In this document: in pieces, positions 37,517 through 44,414 of the stretch
How the letters are laid out: each line of letters starts with the position of its first letter
How positions within the stretch are numbered: the first letter of the stretch is position 1
DNA from: Actinomycetales bacterium
GTDB taxonomy: Bacteria > Actinomycetota > Actinomycetes > Actinomycetales > Dermatophilaceae
Length of the DNA stretch: 64,000 nucleotides
Assembly (NCBI GenBank): GCA_016710385.1
Contig: JADJVX010000022.1
Location: 186,001-250,000, forward strand
Direction of reading: 5' to 3'
Translations under genes and position numbers: made by a program
The notes under the pieces: model-generated
Database searches by the model: none
What the model saw: the letters and a program-made list of their open reading frames with translations, nothing else
What the model was told of the DNA's origin: nothing

Positions 37517-38098
37517 TTACCAGGAGGACGTGTAGGGCTCCGTCCACAGCGTGGCCGTGAGGGTGACCGCCTTGAACCAGGCGTTATACATCGCCTCGAC
37601 GTCGGCCGGGTCCGCCGCACCCTCGGCCAGGAAGCCGCGGATGGTCAGCGTGAGCGGGACGATGAACGCCACCAGGTAGCGCATCGACACCTCAGCCGAG
37701 GTCGACTCCACGCCGTCGGTGCGGTTCTTGCCTGCTGCGGTATGCCGGGTGGCGATCTCGTGCTGCCAGTCCAGCCAGGTCTGGTCGTAGTCGGCGTGGC
37801 AGGTGTCGGTGATCCAGCGGGCGAACCGCCGTCGCACCGCGGTGAGGTAGTCACCGTCAGGATTGCCATCCGCACCGGCGAAGAAGCTGACCAGATGCGG
37901 GCTCGACCCGACGAACCCGTACCACACGTCGAGGACGGCTTCGGCCCGCGGCCCGAGGATGTCGCCGGCACGGTGCAACGCGGCGGTGTCCTCGTCCGAC
38001 CAGAGCAGGGTCGCTTTGAGCCGGTCGAGGTCTGTCATGGTCACCGGGCTCTGGGACAGCGTGCGGTCCCCGAATCGGTACCCGTGGGGGTTAGTCAT
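37517..38098 (-). CDS. Protoglobin-domain haem protein
   Basis: 193 residues. It resembles single-domain protoglobins: an N-terminal Z-helix region (YRFGDRTLSQSPVTMTDLDRLKATLLWS), a WYGFVGSSPHLVSFF segment, and a proximal-type His in WQHEIATRHT. Such proteins bind O2, CO or NO. ATG 38098 is preceded by GGAG. Divergent from a Cys-rich MarR regulator with shared operators, which suggests a gas- or redox-responsive unit (inference). Confidence 0.85.
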   Translation of the reverse strand: MTNPHGYRFGDRTLSQSPVTMTDLDRLKATLLWSDEDTAALHRAGDILGPRAEAVLDVWYGFVGSSPHLVSFFAGADGNPDGDYLTAVRRRFARWITDTCHADYDQTWLDWQHEIATRHTAAGKNRTDGVESTSAEVSMRYLVAFIVPLTLTIRGFLAEGAADPADVEAMYNAWFKAVTLTATLWTEPYTSSW

Positions 38099-38114
38099 GG
38101 CCGCTCCAATCTCG

Positions 38115-38160
38115 TAGGAGTCCTATCGTTTGCTCAGTCTGTCATTAGATAGGACTCCTG
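38115..38160. promoter_or_regulatory. MarR operators between protoglobin and MarR genes
   Basis: AGGAGTCCTATC (38116-38127) and GATAGGACTCCT (38148-38159) are perfect inverted copies. Each half is itself a near-palindrome of the type TAGGASTCCTA, as expected for two MarR dimer sites covering the divergent promoters. Confidence 0.75.
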
Positions 38161-38173
38161 TAAAGTGTGCGCC

Positions 38174-38767
38174 GTGACCGCCCTCCCACCCCTGGACCAG
38201 CGCCTTCTCGACGCTGTCGAGCGACTCGGGCATGGACGCCGGGCGTTCCTGCAGACGATGGCCACCCAGTGGCGGCTGTCGCCGTTGCAGATCGAGGTCG
38301 TCGTCATGCTTGATGCCGGGGTCACCCCACCGGTGGCCGGCGAGGTCGCCCGCCGGCTCGACGTGGCGGCGTCGACCATTGCGGACACGCTGGCCACCCT
38401 GCGGACCAAGGGCTTGATCACCGAGGAACCGGACGACACCGATCGACGCCGCCGACTGCTCGCGCTGACGCCCGCTGGGCTCGACCTCGCCCAGGCGATG
38501 AATCGGGAGCGGGCCAGCCTGCGGACCTCGCTGGAGAGCATGTCCCCGGAGCGCAAAGGGGCCGCCCTCGACGTGGTGCTCACCCTCATCGGCGACCTGC
38601 ACGCGCAGGGAGTGATCACGGTCGACCGGTCGTGCAAGACGTGCCGCTTCCGGGACAGCCGCCCGGACGGCGACGACTGGTGCGGCCTGTTGCGCCAGGC
38701 CCTCACCCCCGACCAGTTGCGCGTGGCGTGTCCCGAGCACGAGAGTCTCGCCCTCGCCGGACGCTAG
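38174..38767 (+). CDS. MarR-family regulator with a four-cysteine C-terminus
   Basis: 197 residues from GTG 38174 (GTG 38165 also possible). The winged helix is clear: PVAGEVARRLDVAASTIADTLATL and the wing DTDRRRRLLALT. After the dimerisation helix a tail carries four Cys in the pattern C-x2-C-x12-C-x15-C (CKTCRF, WCGLL, ACPEH), fit to hold zinc or an iron-sulfur cluster, or to form disulfides. It probably represses the divergent protoglobin gene and itself through TAGGASTCCTA sites (inference). Confidence 0.9.
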   Translation: MTALPPLDQRLLDAVERLGHGRRAFLQTMATQWRLSPLQIEVVVMLDAGVTPPVAGEVARRLDVAASTIADTLATLRTKGLITEEPDDTDRRRRLLALTPAGLDLAQAMNRERASLRTSLESMSPERKGAALDVVLTLIGDLHAQGVITVDRSCKTCRFRDSRPDGDDWCGLLRQALTPDQLRVACPEHESLALAGR

Positions 38768-38824
38768 GCACGCACTCCTCGGCAGCTCCGGTATGCCGTC
38801 CGCCTCCAGCGCGTCGGCTCAGCC

Positions 38825-38930
38825 GGGTCGGGCGGTCTCACGGACCGCGGAAGCCACCCACTCGGCAACGGCGCGCGCTTGCCGGCGCCGAGATCGGCCA
38901 GCTGCGCGTCACTGTGGATCAGCGCTCGGG
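38825..38930 (-). pseudogene. Remnant of a duplicated DUF1905/YdeI gene
   Basis: A run of 32 bp (starting TCTCACGGACCGCGGAAGCC, 38830 on) is identical to part of the intact gene near 37066. The adjoining bases (38872-38930) match a different part of that gene, encoding LIHSDAQLADLGAGKRA. The middle is deleted and the two pieces are in different frames. Confidence 0.75.
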
Positions 38931-39407
38931 CGCCTCGGCCTCCGCGGCCGCCTTGATGGCCCGCAGGGTGGCCTGCACGTTGTCACGCATCGCCGCCGCG
39001 AAGGTCTCCTGGCCACCGAGGTAAGCCTCGACCCGGCCCAAAGCGAAGTCCGAAATGCCCTCCGGGGTCTCGCGGGCTTCGGTCAACCGGGTGAGGCCGG
39101 GGCGGAGCCCCTCGAGACGCAACACCCAGACGACGTAGTTTTCGTCGATGCGGAAGGCAATCTCCCGCTCAGCGACCCAGCGCACGATTTCGCCATGGGT
39201 GCGCCAGCGCACATCGAGATGCCGGTTGTGGTTGGTGAATCGGGCGCCCACGATGCCCGGCTGGTGTCCCTCGTCGAATTCGCAGGCGTCGACCTGAGGG
39301 CTCCAGTCGGCCATCCGCCGCAGATCACTGACCATGTGCCACACCCGGCTGATCGGGGCGGCAATATCGATGTGGTCCTGCAGCGCAGGCGTGCGATTGA
39401 CGATCAT
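38919..39407 (-). CDS. SRPBCC (polyketide cyclase/START-like) protein
   Basis: 162 residues. HIDIAAPISRVWHMVSDLRRMADWSP and a C-terminal amphipathic helix are typical of the SRPBCC fold, which binds hydrophobic ligands. A GAGGAG ribosome site precedes ATG 39407. Ligand unknown. Its 3' end borders the YdeI remnant. Confidence 0.85.
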   Translation of the reverse strand: MIVNRTPALQDHIDIAAPISRVWHMVSDLRRMADWSPQVDACEFDEGHQPGIVGARFTNHNRHLDVRWRTHGEIVRWVAEREIAFRIDENYVVWVLRLEGLRPGLTRLTEARETPEGISDFALGRVEAYLGGQETFAAAMRDNVQATLRAIKAAAEAEAPER

Positions 39408-39470
39408 GGGAACTCCTCGGTGGTGGTGGTCGGACGATCGGGCGACGGCGAAGGCACGAGGCGGTCGGTG

Positions 39471-40271
39471 TCAGACAAGCGAGAACCGGTGCGGCAGGGC
39501 CGCGCGCCCGGTGAGCGCCACCAACACGGTCATCCGGTCATCGCCGGAGAGCAGGTCCGCACACAGGTGCAGCGCCGGCCGGAGGGCAACCCGCAGGGCG
39601 GCCGGGGGGCGTCGGCCCACCGCCCTGGCAATGTCCAGGCCGTGCACGGTCAGCTCGAAGGCCCGGGTCGGCAGGTAGTCCGACAGGACCATCCGGCCCA
39701 CTGGGGTCAGCACCTCGGCATCCCCGGACGTCCTGGCCACCAAGGCGACCGCTCGGGCTGCCAAGCGCGCGACGGCTTGCCCAGGGTTGTCGCCCAGCGC
39801 TTCGCCGGCCACCCGTCCGCGGTCGCGGACGGCGGTGGGATCCGCCAGGCCGCTGCGGGCTGCGAGCAGGTATGCCGTCGGGCTGCCGAGGCGGGGGGGC
39901 CGCCGGCCGGCCGTGGGTTCGGGGGTCCGGTGAGAGTCTTGGCGACCGTCGCTCGGGCCGGCGGCGCAGGCTGGCCGGCCCGCCTCGAGGTAGTCCTCGA
40001 GGGTGAGGTAGGCGCGTGATGCGTGGCCGACGAGATCCCTCAAGGTCCACTCACCCAGGGCCGGATCGGTGAGCCGGTCACGCGGGCAGGACCCGACGAT
40101 CTCGACGAATCCTGCGGACGCTGCCGCGAACCACCGACGCGACTGCCGGTCGGCGGAGCGAGCAACGGCCGCATCGGTCGCATCGGCTCGTTCGGCCCAG
40201 TCGGCTCCATCGGCCGCATCGGCTCGTTCGGCCCAGTCGGCTCCATCGGTCCATCGGCCGGAAGCGCACAT
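39471..40271 (-). CDS. Maleylpyruvate isomerase-family mycothiol-dependent protein
   Basis: 266 residues. The DinB-like four-helix core is visible (LTDPALGEWTLRDLVGHASRAY with the metal His) and a C-terminal SCP2-like segment (LPTRAFELTVHGLDIARAVG). These enzymes use mycothiol, the actinobacterial thiol. The N-terminus holds two copies of a 12-residue repeat (GADWAERADAAD-type) encoded by a 36-bp tandem DNA repeat. Start at ATG 40271; upstream is Arg-rich and not protein-like. Confidence 0.85.
   Translation of the reverse strand: MCASGRWTDGADWAERADAADGADWAERADATDAAVARSADRQSRRWFAAASAGFVEIVGSCPRDRLTDPALGEWTLRDLVGHASRAYLTLEDYLEAGRPACAAGPSDGRQDSHRTPEPTAGRRPPRLGSPTAYLLAARSGLADPTAVRDRGRVAGEALGDNPGQAVARLAARAVALVARTSGDAEVLTPVGRMVLSDYLPTRAFELTVHGLDIARAVGRRPPAALRVALRPALHLCADLLSGDDRMTVLVALTGRAALPHRFSLV
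40181..40252. repeat. 36-bp tandem duplication
   Basis: Two almost identical 36-bp units beginning GCATCGGCTCGTTCGGCCCA lie side by side in the 5' end of the mycothiol-dependent gene and keep its frame. Confidence 0.85.
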
Positions 40272-40353
40272 GGGGCTGCGGCGACGTCCTGCCCGTGGCC
40301 GTCGGTAAGCGTCGGACCTCCGCTGCCGGTCACCGCACACTCCTCCATCCAAA

Positions 40354-40404
40354 TTATGACAACTGTATTAGTGGGTGGTGTCACGCATAATACAGATGTC
40401 GTAA
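40354..40404. promoter_or_regulatory. Paired TetR operators upstream of the tetR gene
   Basis: TTATGACAACTGTATTA (40354-40370) and TAATACAGATGTCGTAA (40388-40404) are near-perfect inverted copies, each with a GACA-N2-TGTC-like centre. A third related site is at 41033. Confidence 0.75.
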
Positions 40405-40422
40405 GCCAACGCAAGGGGATCC

Positions 40423-40986
40423 ATGAGCAGCCCACGGGAGCGCCTCGTCTACACGATGGTCAAGCAGTTGCGTGAACACGGCGTCGAGGGCACCGGACTC
40501 CGTCCGCTCGTCGCGGAGGCCAACGCCCCGTGGGGGTCGCTGAGGCACTACTTCCCGGGAGGGAAGGACCAACTTGTCAGCGAGGCGCTGGAGTGGTCCG
40601 GGTCATACGCCGCAGACGTCGTGGCGACCTACCTCCGACGCAATCGGCCCACCCCCCGGGGCCTGGTCCGCGTCATCGTGCGCTGGTGGATCGATGATCT
40701 AGAGGCCAACGGGTATGCACGCGGATGCCCGGTCGCGGCTGCCGTTGTCGATTGCGCCCACACCAACCAGCCCGTCCGGGTGGCGGCCGAGCGCGCCTTG
40801 GAGACCTGGCAGGAGCCCATTCGTCAGGCCCTTGCTCAGCTTCGATTCGGGCCTCGAGATGCCGAGGAGCTGTCCACCTTCATCCTCTCCGGCCTGGCCG
40901 GGGCGATTGTCCTGTCCAGGGCCCGCCGCAGCACCGAGCCGCTGCGCATCCTCGAACGACAGCTCATCCGCCTCCTCACTGGTTGA
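40423..40986 (+). CDS. TetR-family regulator (LmrA/YxaF-like)
   Basis: 187 residues. The helix-turn-helix is VEGTGLRPLVAEANAPWGSLRHYFPGGKDQLV, and the C-terminal part contains ANGYARGCPVAAAVVD, typical of the LmrA/YxaF subgroup. It is immediately upstream of a dehydrogenase/crotonase operon that has a matching operator, so it likely controls both (inference). Confidence 0.9.
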   Translation: MSSPRERLVYTMVKQLREHGVEGTGLRPLVAEANAPWGSLRHYFPGGKDQLVSEALEWSGSYAADVVATYLRRNRPTPRGLVRVIVRWWIDDLEANGYARGCPVAAAVVDCAHTNQPVRVAAERALETWQEPIRQALAQLRFGPRDAEELSTFILSGLAGAIVLSRARRSTEPLRILERQLIRLLTG

Positions 40987-41032
40987 CCGGAGCTTCGGTC
41001 GTTCCTAGGACGGACGTCATAGTGGTGTGGCA

Positions 41033-41049
41033 CTATGACACTTGTCTTA
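41033..41049. promoter_or_regulatory. Third TetR operator, before the dehydrogenase operon
   Basis: CTATGACACTTGTCTTA repeats the pattern of the two sites at 40354 and 40388, centred on GACA-CT-TGTC, 25 bp before the dehydrogenase ATG. Confidence 0.7.
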
Positions 41050-41073
41050 GTCGCGGAGGTCAGGAGGAAACAC

Positions 41074-41943
41074 ATGCAGGTCGGATTCATTGGACTCGGC
41101 CTCATGGGAGAGCCCATGGCGGCCAACGTGCGTCGACACGGCATACCGCTGACGGTGTGGAACAGATCTCGACCGGCCGCCGACCGGCTGGTCGAGGCCG
41201 GTGCCACCCGCGCGGCGACGGCATACGAGGTCGTGGGCTCCTGCGACGCGACGATCGTCATGCTGGCCGATGCGGAAGCCGTCGCGCGGGTCCTCGCACC
41301 CGCCGGTGCCACCTTCCGCGCGGCCGTCCGGGGGCGCGGAATCGTCCACATGGGCACAACCGACCCGTCGTTCTCCGCGTGGCTGGACGCCCGGGTGCGC
41401 GAGTCGGGTGGGTGGTATGTCGAGGCGCCTGTGTCCGGATCGCGAGTGCCCGCGGCGGCCGGGACGTTGGTGGCGATGACGGCAGGGCCGAGTGACCGGC
41501 TGGACGAGTTGGCGACCGTCTTCGAGGCCATGTGCGCTCAGGTCCTGCGGTGTGGGCTGCCGCCGAAAGCGACGCAGATGAAGCTCGCGATCAATGTCCT
41601 GCTCATCGGCATGGTGACTGCGCTGGCCGAAGCATGGCACTTCGCCGAGCGGCAAGGGCTGGACCTGTCCACCTTCGCCGAGGCGGTGCGCTCGGGGCAG
41701 TTGTCCGCACCCGTCGTCAGGGTCAAGCTCGACAAGCTGACGGACAACGACCTCACCCCCCAGGCGGCCCTTGCCGACGTGCTGCGCAACGCGGAGCTCA
41801 TCCGCAGCGCCGCTCGCGAGGCGGGCGTCCCGGTCCCGGTACTGGAGGCATGCCACGGGCTGCTCGTCGACGCTGTTCGATCCGGCCTGGGTCCGCTCGA
41901 CATGGTCGGCGTAGTCCGCGCTTTCCCCGGCAGGGCCTCATGA
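41074..41943 (+). CDS. 3-hydroxyisobutyrate dehydrogenase-family NAD(P) oxidoreductase
   Basis: 289 residues from ATG 41074, after a strong AGGAGGAAA ribosome site. The N-terminal Rossmann motif is GFIGLGLMGEPMAANV; the substrate loop is YVEAPVSGSRVPAAAGTL; the catalytic-type Lys is in KATQMKLAINVLL. Substrates in this family are beta-hydroxy acids. It overlaps the crotonase gene by ATGA, so a CoA/acid catabolic unit such as valine or short-chain acid breakdown is plausible (inference). Confidence 0.9.
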   Translation: MQVGFIGLGLMGEPMAANVRRHGIPLTVWNRSRPAADRLVEAGATRAATAYEVVGSCDATIVMLADAEAVARVLAPAGATFRAAVRGRGIVHMGTTDPSFSAWLDARVRESGGWYVEAPVSGSRVPAAAGTLVAMTAGPSDRLDELATVFEAMCAQVLRCGLPPKATQMKLAINVLLIGMVTALAEAWHFAERQGLDLSTFAEAVRSGQLSAPVVRVKLDKLTDNDLTPQAALADVLRNAELIRSAAREAGVPVPVLEACHGLLVDAVRSGLGPLDMVGVVRAFPGRAS

Positions 41944-42743
41944 CCGCCGAGCGCCACGACGCCGACCCCCTGGGCGTCACCCGCGAGGGATCGGTGCAGG
42001 TCCTCACCCTCAACCGGCCCGAACGGCTCAACGCCCTGAGCAACCAGCTTCTCGCTCGGTTGTCTGATGCCCTCGATGGCGCCGACGCGGACCCGGGCGT
42101 GCGAGCGGTAGTCATCACCGGCGCCGGCCGGGCCTTCTGCGCGGGGGCGGACATCCGCGGCTTCGCGCCACACATCGCCACCGGTAGCGACGCCGCGGTG
42201 AGGGAGTTCCTACGCCCCGGCCATCGGGTCACCCGACGGATCGAATCGATGCGGGTGCCGGTCATCGCAGCCGTGAACGGCTTGGCCTACGGAGGCGGCT
42301 GCGAGGTCGTCGAAGCCTGCCACCTGGCGGTGGCGGCCGAGAGCGCCAGGTTCGCCAAGTCTGAGATCGCCATCGGCATCCTGCCGACCTTCGGAGGGAC
42401 CCAGCGGTTGTGGCGGCATACCGGCCGCAAACGGGCCATCGAGCTCATCCTCTCCGGCGACTCGTTCTCCGCTGCGCAGGCCCACACCTGGGGTCTGGTC
42501 AATGCCGTCGTTCCTGACGGGGAAGTCCTCAGGGCAGCATTCGACCTCGCCGCGCGGATCACCCGACACCCTGCGGTGGCCGTCGCCGCAGCCCTGGTAG
42601 CCGTGCAACGTGGCACCGACGCGACGATCGAGGAAGGGCTGGCCCTCGAGGAGGCGGCCCTGCGTGAGGTCGCCGGCCACCCTGATGCGGTGGAAGGGGT
42701 CACCGCGTTCCTGCACAAGCGGACACCGGCCTACCGGTCCTGA
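41940..42743 (+). CDS. Enoyl-CoA hydratase/isomerase family protein
   Basis: 267 residues, crotonase fold. Oxyanion-hole and acid/base regions: GRAFCAGADIRGF, AYGGGCEVVEAC (Glu) and FAKSEIAIGILPTFGGTQRL (Glu). Both catalytic Glu positions of classical hydratases are occupied. Coupled to the dehydrogenase; a GC-rich hairpin follows its stop. Confidence 0.93.
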   Translation: MTAERHDADPLGVTREGSVQVLTLNRPERLNALSNQLLARLSDALDGADADPGVRAVVITGAGRAFCAGADIRGFAPHIATGSDAAVREFLRPGHRVTRRIESMRVPVIAAVNGLAYGGGCEVVEACHLAVAAESARFAKSEIAIGILPTFGGTQRLWRHTGRKRAIELILSGDSFSAAQAHTWGLVNAVVPDGEVLRAAFDLAARITRHPAVAVAAALVAVQRGTDATIEEGLALEEAALREVAGHPDAVEGVTAFLHKRTPAYRS

Positions 42744-42744
42744 C

Positions 42745-42767
42745 GCCCGCGCCTGCGCGGCGCGGGC
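42745..42767 (+). terminator. GC-rich hairpin after the crotonase gene
   Basis: GCCCGCGCC, loop TGCGC, GGCGCGGGC directly after the stop codon. Confidence 0.7.
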
Positions 42768-42795
42768 GACCCAGTCGACCGGCGCTCGCTGCGTG

Positions 42796-42855
42796 ACATG
42801 AGCCATTTCGTGGCTTCAGCGGTCGCGAAGCAGCGAATTGGCTCATGTCGCGGCT
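42796..42855. repeat. 59-bp palindromic element, copy 1
   Basis: The ends GACATGAGCCA and TGGCTCATGTC are inverted copies; the interior shares GAAGCAGCGAA with copy 2 at 43846-43905. It lies just beyond the 3' end of the LLM gene. Confidence 0.7.
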
Positions 42856-42883
42856 GCGAGGGCCTCAGGGCGCGTCGGCGGGC

Positions 42884-43831
42884 TCAGATCAACGGCGCGA
42901 GCGTCTCTCCGAGCAGACGCACCCGGCCCTCGATGTGGCCATTGGCGGGGGCGTTGACCGTGACGCCGTCGACCCCGGTGGCCATGATCCGCTGGTAGAC
43001 CGCCGCCACATCGGATGGGTCGCCGCAGATGAGTCCGCCTCTGCGAGCGGCGAGTTCGGGGATGCGGGCCACGGCCTCATCAGCCTCCCGCTGGGCCTGC
43101 TCGCGGGTCGGCGCGATGCAGACGCTCGTCTGATAGGTCACCGTGATCTCGGAGCGGTCCCGCCCGAGCCGCTCACAGTGCTCGTCGAGCGCCGCGAGCT
43201 TGCGCGGGATCTCGTCGGGGGCGCAGATGATGTTGGACTCGTCGGCATACTGCGCGACCATCCGCAGCGTCTTGCGCTCGCCGCCACCGCCGATCATGAT
43301 CGGGATCCGGCCCACCGGCGCCGGCGAGTTGATGGCGTCGTGCACGGCATACCAGCGCCCTTGGAGGCTGGGACGGGTGCCGCGGAGCATCCCGGTGATG
43401 ATCTGCAGAGCCTCTTCCAACTTCTCGAAACGGTCTGTGAAGGTGCCGAATTCGAAGCCGAGCGAGTCGTGTTCGAGCTCGTACCAGCCCGCGCCGATGC
43501 CCAGCTGGGCCCGCCCGCCCGAGACCACGTCGAGCGTCGTGACCACCTTCGCGAGCAGCGCCGGGTTGCGATAGGTGTTGCCGGTGACGAGGGCGCTGAG
43601 CCGCACCCGCGAGGTGTGTTGCGCGAGCGCCGCCAGCAGCGTGTAGCACTCGAGCATCGCGTTGCCGGGATCGCCGAGCATCGGCAGTTGGTAGAAGTGG
43701 TCCATCACCAGCACGGTGTCGAAGCCACTCTCCTCAGCCTCGACCGCCTGACGCGCAACCACCTCGAACAGGCCAGCGCTGCCGACGTCGGGGTAGGTGA
43801 AGTTGGGGATCTGATAGCCCAGGCGTGTCAT
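42884..43831 (-). CDS. LLM-class F420-dependent oxidoreductase
   Basis: 315 residues, TIM-barrel luciferase-like fold with FDTVLVMDHFYQLP, GGRAQLGIGAGWYELEH and RIPIMIGGGGERKTL, the last typical of the F420-dependent subgroup (TIGR03560-like). Substrate unknown. It is framed by two copies of a 59-bp palindromic element. Confidence 0.9.
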   Translation of the reverse strand: MTRLGYQIPNFTYPDVGSAGLFEVVARQAVEAEESGFDTVLVMDHFYQLPMLGDPGNAMLECYTLLAALAQHTSRVRLSALVTGNTYRNPALLAKVVTTLDVVSGGRAQLGIGAGWYELEHDSLGFEFGTFTDRFEKLEEALQIITGMLRGTRPSLQGRWYAVHDAINSPAPVGRIPIMIGGGGERKTLRMVAQYADESNIICAPDEIPRKLAALDEHCERLGRDRSEITVTYQTSVCIAPTREQAQREADEAVARIPELAARRGGLICGDPSDVAAVYQRIMATGVDGVTVNAPANGHIEGRVRLLGETLAPLI

Positions 43832-43845
43832 GGTGCGACGCTACG

Positions 43846-43905
43846 GCATGAGCCAATGTGTGTCTTCGGTGCTCGTGAAGCAGCGAAATGGCTCAGGTCG
43901 CGGGG
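43846..43905. repeat. 59-bp palindromic element, copy 2
   Basis: Same orientation and length as copy 1, sharing CATGAGCCA, GAAGCAGCGAA, TGGCTCA and TCGCGG. Inverted end repeats are less perfect here. It lies between the starts of the LLM gene and the stop of the YbjN gene. Confidence 0.7.
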
Positions 43906-44381
43906 GGAAGCCACTCCGGGTATTGCGGGTAGGCCTCCTCCAGCTCGTCGAAGAACGCACCACCGGTCGAGATCGCGCACCGAATCGTCTGTTCGATGAG
44001 GGCATCGCTCACGCCGCACTCGAAGTCGACGTTGACCTCGGCCATGACGACGAGCATCCCGTCCTCGTCCGACCGGACGAAGGTCTTGGGCCAGATGCGG
44101 TCCGAGTTCCAGGTGTTGCAGCGATCGATGAGCTCGGACCGGAACGAGGACGGCACCGTCGGCAGCCAGATGTTGCGGACCTGGAAGACCTCCAGCGACT
44201 CCCCCATCGAGACGAAGCGCACGAACTGGCGATCACCGAACCACGCCATCGCGTCGCCGTCGTCGTCGACGCCGAAGTTCACCTCAAGCCGGGTCAACGC
44301 GGCGTTGACTCGCTCGCGGCTGAAGGCCGTCGGGGAGCCGGTGCCCCCGGCCGCCTCCTGGTACTTGTTGAAGATGCCCAT
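43893..44381 (-). CDS. YbjN-domain protein
   Basis: 162 residues. The single-domain YbjN fold is seen in VNFGVDDDGDAMAWF, VFQVRNIWLP and DEDGMLVVMAEVNVDF. YbjN-type proteins resemble type III secretion chaperones and often accompany other genes as stabilisers. It is 33 bp downstream of the large protein at 44415, so it belongs to the HSP90 operon. Confidence 0.88.
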   Translation of the reverse strand: MGIFNKYQEAAGGTGSPTAFSRERVNAALTRLEVNFGVDDDGDAMAWFGDRQFVRFVSMGESLEVFQVRNIWLPTVPSSFRSELIDRCNTWNSDRIWPKTFVRSDEDGMLVVMAEVNVDFECGVSDALIEQTIRCAISTGGAFFDELEEAYPQYPEWLPPAT

Positions 44382-44414
44382 CTCGTCGTCCTTTCTTATC
44401 CGTGGTCTGTGGTG

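Noticed and set aside
41035..41073. Upstream ATG at 41035 for the dehydrogenase
   Set aside because: That ATG is inside the predicted operator; ATG 41074 has a strong AGGAGG and starts at the Rossmann motif.
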